The translations under genes were made by a program, and so were the position numbers. DNA of 6,096 bases from Bacteroidetes bacterium GWA2_30_7 (GTDB lineage: Bacteria; Bacteroidota; Bacteroidia; Bacteroidales; GWF2-33-38). Of the stretch, positions 5,387-6,096 are shown in pieces. The notes beneath the pieces are model-generated. The model was not told the origin of the DNA and made no database searches. It saw nothing but the letters and a program-made list of their open reading frames with translations. The stretch is from NCBI GenBank assembly GCA_001768155.1, contig MENC01000217.1, forward strand, positions 33,221 through 39,316, in the 5' to 3' direction. Numbering within the stretch: the first letter of the stretch is position 1; the number at the start of each line of letters is the position of its first letter.

Positions 5387-5494
5387 TTAATTTAAGATGA
5401 AGTTATTTTGAAATATTCACTAAGTACTTCTGAATTAATTTACTTTAAGTACAAATTGCTATTTACGAAATGTATATCGAATTATTAACAATAC

Positions 5495-6096
5495 CTAAAT
5501 TTTTACAGCTACAACAAGCACATCATCAATTTGACTATATTTCCCTTTCCAATCGTTAAAATCTTTTTCTATGATATTTTTTTGTTCGCTAAGTGGCTGA
5601 TTTGAAATTTCTATAATTTTTTCTCTGAAATATTTCATTTTATACTTTTTGCCTTTTGGTCCGCCAAATTGGTCGGCAAATCCATCAGATTGCATGTAAA
5701 TTATATCATTTTTTTCGAGTTGAAAATCTTTAGCAACGAATTTGTCCATTTTTTCGTAAATTCCAATTGGCATTTTATCGCCTTTTAATTCGTGCAATAC
5801 AGCATTTCGACTTATAATTATTGAGTTATTTGCTCCCGAGAATTGTAATAAATTTGTTTTTTGGTCAATACTGCACACCACTATATCCATTCCGTCTTTT
5901 GTGTCGTTTTCTTTTCCTTGCTGCTGAAGAGATTTTATAATTTCTTTTCTTAAACGATTTAAAATAATTGCCGTGTGAGTCATATATTCTTTTACCACAA
6001 TTTCTTTTAAAAATGCAATTCCCAACATACTCATAAATGCACCCGGAACTCCATGCCCTGTGCAATCGGCTACAGCAATAATGTTTTTGCCCTCAA
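5495..6096 (-). CDS. SpoIIE/PP2C-type serine phosphatase, C-terminal domain (cut by window end)
   Basis: The frame is open from 6094 to the TAG at 5495-5497 and gives 199 residues; the N-terminal part lies right of the window. It opens with NIIAVADCTGHGVPGAFMSM (metal-binding Asp and the GHG loop of PP2C/SpoIIE domains). It continues with DGMDIVVCSID, LLQFSGANNSIIISR, KMPIGIY, DIIYMQSDGFADQFGGPKGKKY (SDG metal site) and ends with QIDDVLVVAVKI (final DD metal site). All the metal-binding acidic residues expected in this half are present, so the domain should be an active phosphoserine phosphatase. In Bacteroidota this domain usually follows sensor parts such as TPR, GAF, PAS or 7TM domains and acts in partner-switching or stress signalling; the sensor part is not visible here. 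Internal ATG codons (for example at 6034) fall inside the conserved GAFMSM motif and are not starts. Confidence 0.93.
   Translation of the reverse strand, partial: EGKNIIAVADCTGHGVPGAFMSMLGIAFLKEIVVKEYMTHTAIILNRLRKEIIKSLQQQGKENDTKDGMDIVVCSIDQKTNLLQFSGANNSIIISRNAVLHELKGDKMPIGIYEKMDKFVAKDFQLEKNDIIYMQSDGFADQFGGPKGKKYKMKYFREKIIEISNQPLSEQKNIIEKDFNDWKGKYSQIDDVLVVAVKI

Larger units (their letters stand above)
5283..5413. repeat. 131-bp nested palindromic element with 15-bp inverted-repeat ends
   Basis: TTTCAAAATAACTTC at 5283-5297 is repeated exactly in inverse at 5399-5413 (15 of 15), with 101 bp between. Inside are two adjacent hairpins of REP type. Just outside, both ends show TGA when read inward, and the 7-mer CTAAGTA occurs at 5272-5278 and 5420-5426, so a target duplication around a roughly 141-bp MITE-like unit is possible. 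It lies downstream of the SpoIIE-type gene, where the large hairpin could also end its transcript. Confidence 0.65.
5152..5494. other. Gene-free stretch between the DUF3788-like and SpoIIE-type genes
   Basis: No convincing gene is seen here. A + strand open frame covering 5100-5303 has no family resemblance and overlaps the DUF3788 start, so it is not called. The stretch holds the nested palindromic element at 5283-5413, and a weaker GTACTT (5424-5429)/AAGTAC (5447-5452) inverted pair. The remainder is AT-rich with no recognisable RNA gene. Confidence 0.6.

Noticed and set aside
5424..5452. GTACTT/AAGTAC inverted pair as a terminator or operator
   Set aside because: It is only 6 bp with a 17-nt loop in AT-rich DNA, well within chance.
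5865..6065. Second minus-strand open frame inside the SpoIIE-type gene
   Set aside because: It is in another frame over the conserved DCTGHGVPGAFMSM coding sequence.

Overview
The window looks like a chromosomal stretch from a low-GC member of the Bacteroidota. The evidence is AT-rich codon use, almost no Shine-Dalgarno sequences, a TAnnTTTG-type promoter core, small palindromic repeats of types common in that phylum, and a SpoIIE-type phosphatase with the DCTGHGVPGAFMSM signature often seen in Bacteroidota signalling proteins. This assignment is an inference from style; no rRNA or marker gene is present.

Left part (1-2245): the 3' end of a HxlR-family regulator on + converges on two minus-strand oxidoreductase genes. 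These are an Ldh_2-family (malate/L-lactate/ureidoglycolate type) NAD(P) dehydrogenase and, upstream of it, a YdfG-like short-chain dehydrogenase. Three small hairpins sharing a GCA-RGA-TGC core fill the convergent gap after the HxlR gene. A different CCCCTTCC/GGAAGGGG hairpin lies between the two dehydrogenases, flanked by an 8-bp direct repeat, and abuts the SDR stop codon.

Middle part (2396-5151): a BRO-N/DinD-like protein on + overlaps by 1 nt a membrane-anchored D-glucuronyl C5-epimerase-family protein. The epimerase gene then overlaps tail to tail by 34 bp with a small putative secreted protein on the minus strand, which is preceded by a DUF3788-like gene. From the epimerase through the DUF3788 gene the DNA is clearly more AT-rich than either flank (about 17-25% GC in sampled 60-nt blocks, against about 30-43% outside). 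Non-ATG starts are frequent there. This looks like an accessory block.

Right part (5152-6096): a gene-free stretch of about 340-380 bp carries a 15-bp perfect inverted repeat that encloses a head-to-head pair of REP-like hairpins. It is followed by the C-terminal 199 residues of a SpoIIE/PP2C-type serine phosphatase that runs off the right edge.

There is no evidence that these genes form one pathway. The two dehydrogenases may be co-transcribed, and BRO/DinD-epimerase and DUF3788-secreted protein are arranged as pairs. The most interesting points are the bacterial glucuronyl C5-epimerase with transmembrane segments at both ends, its 1-nt coupling to a phage-type BRO/DinD gene, and three different palindromic repeat families within 6 kb, two of which look like inserted elements.
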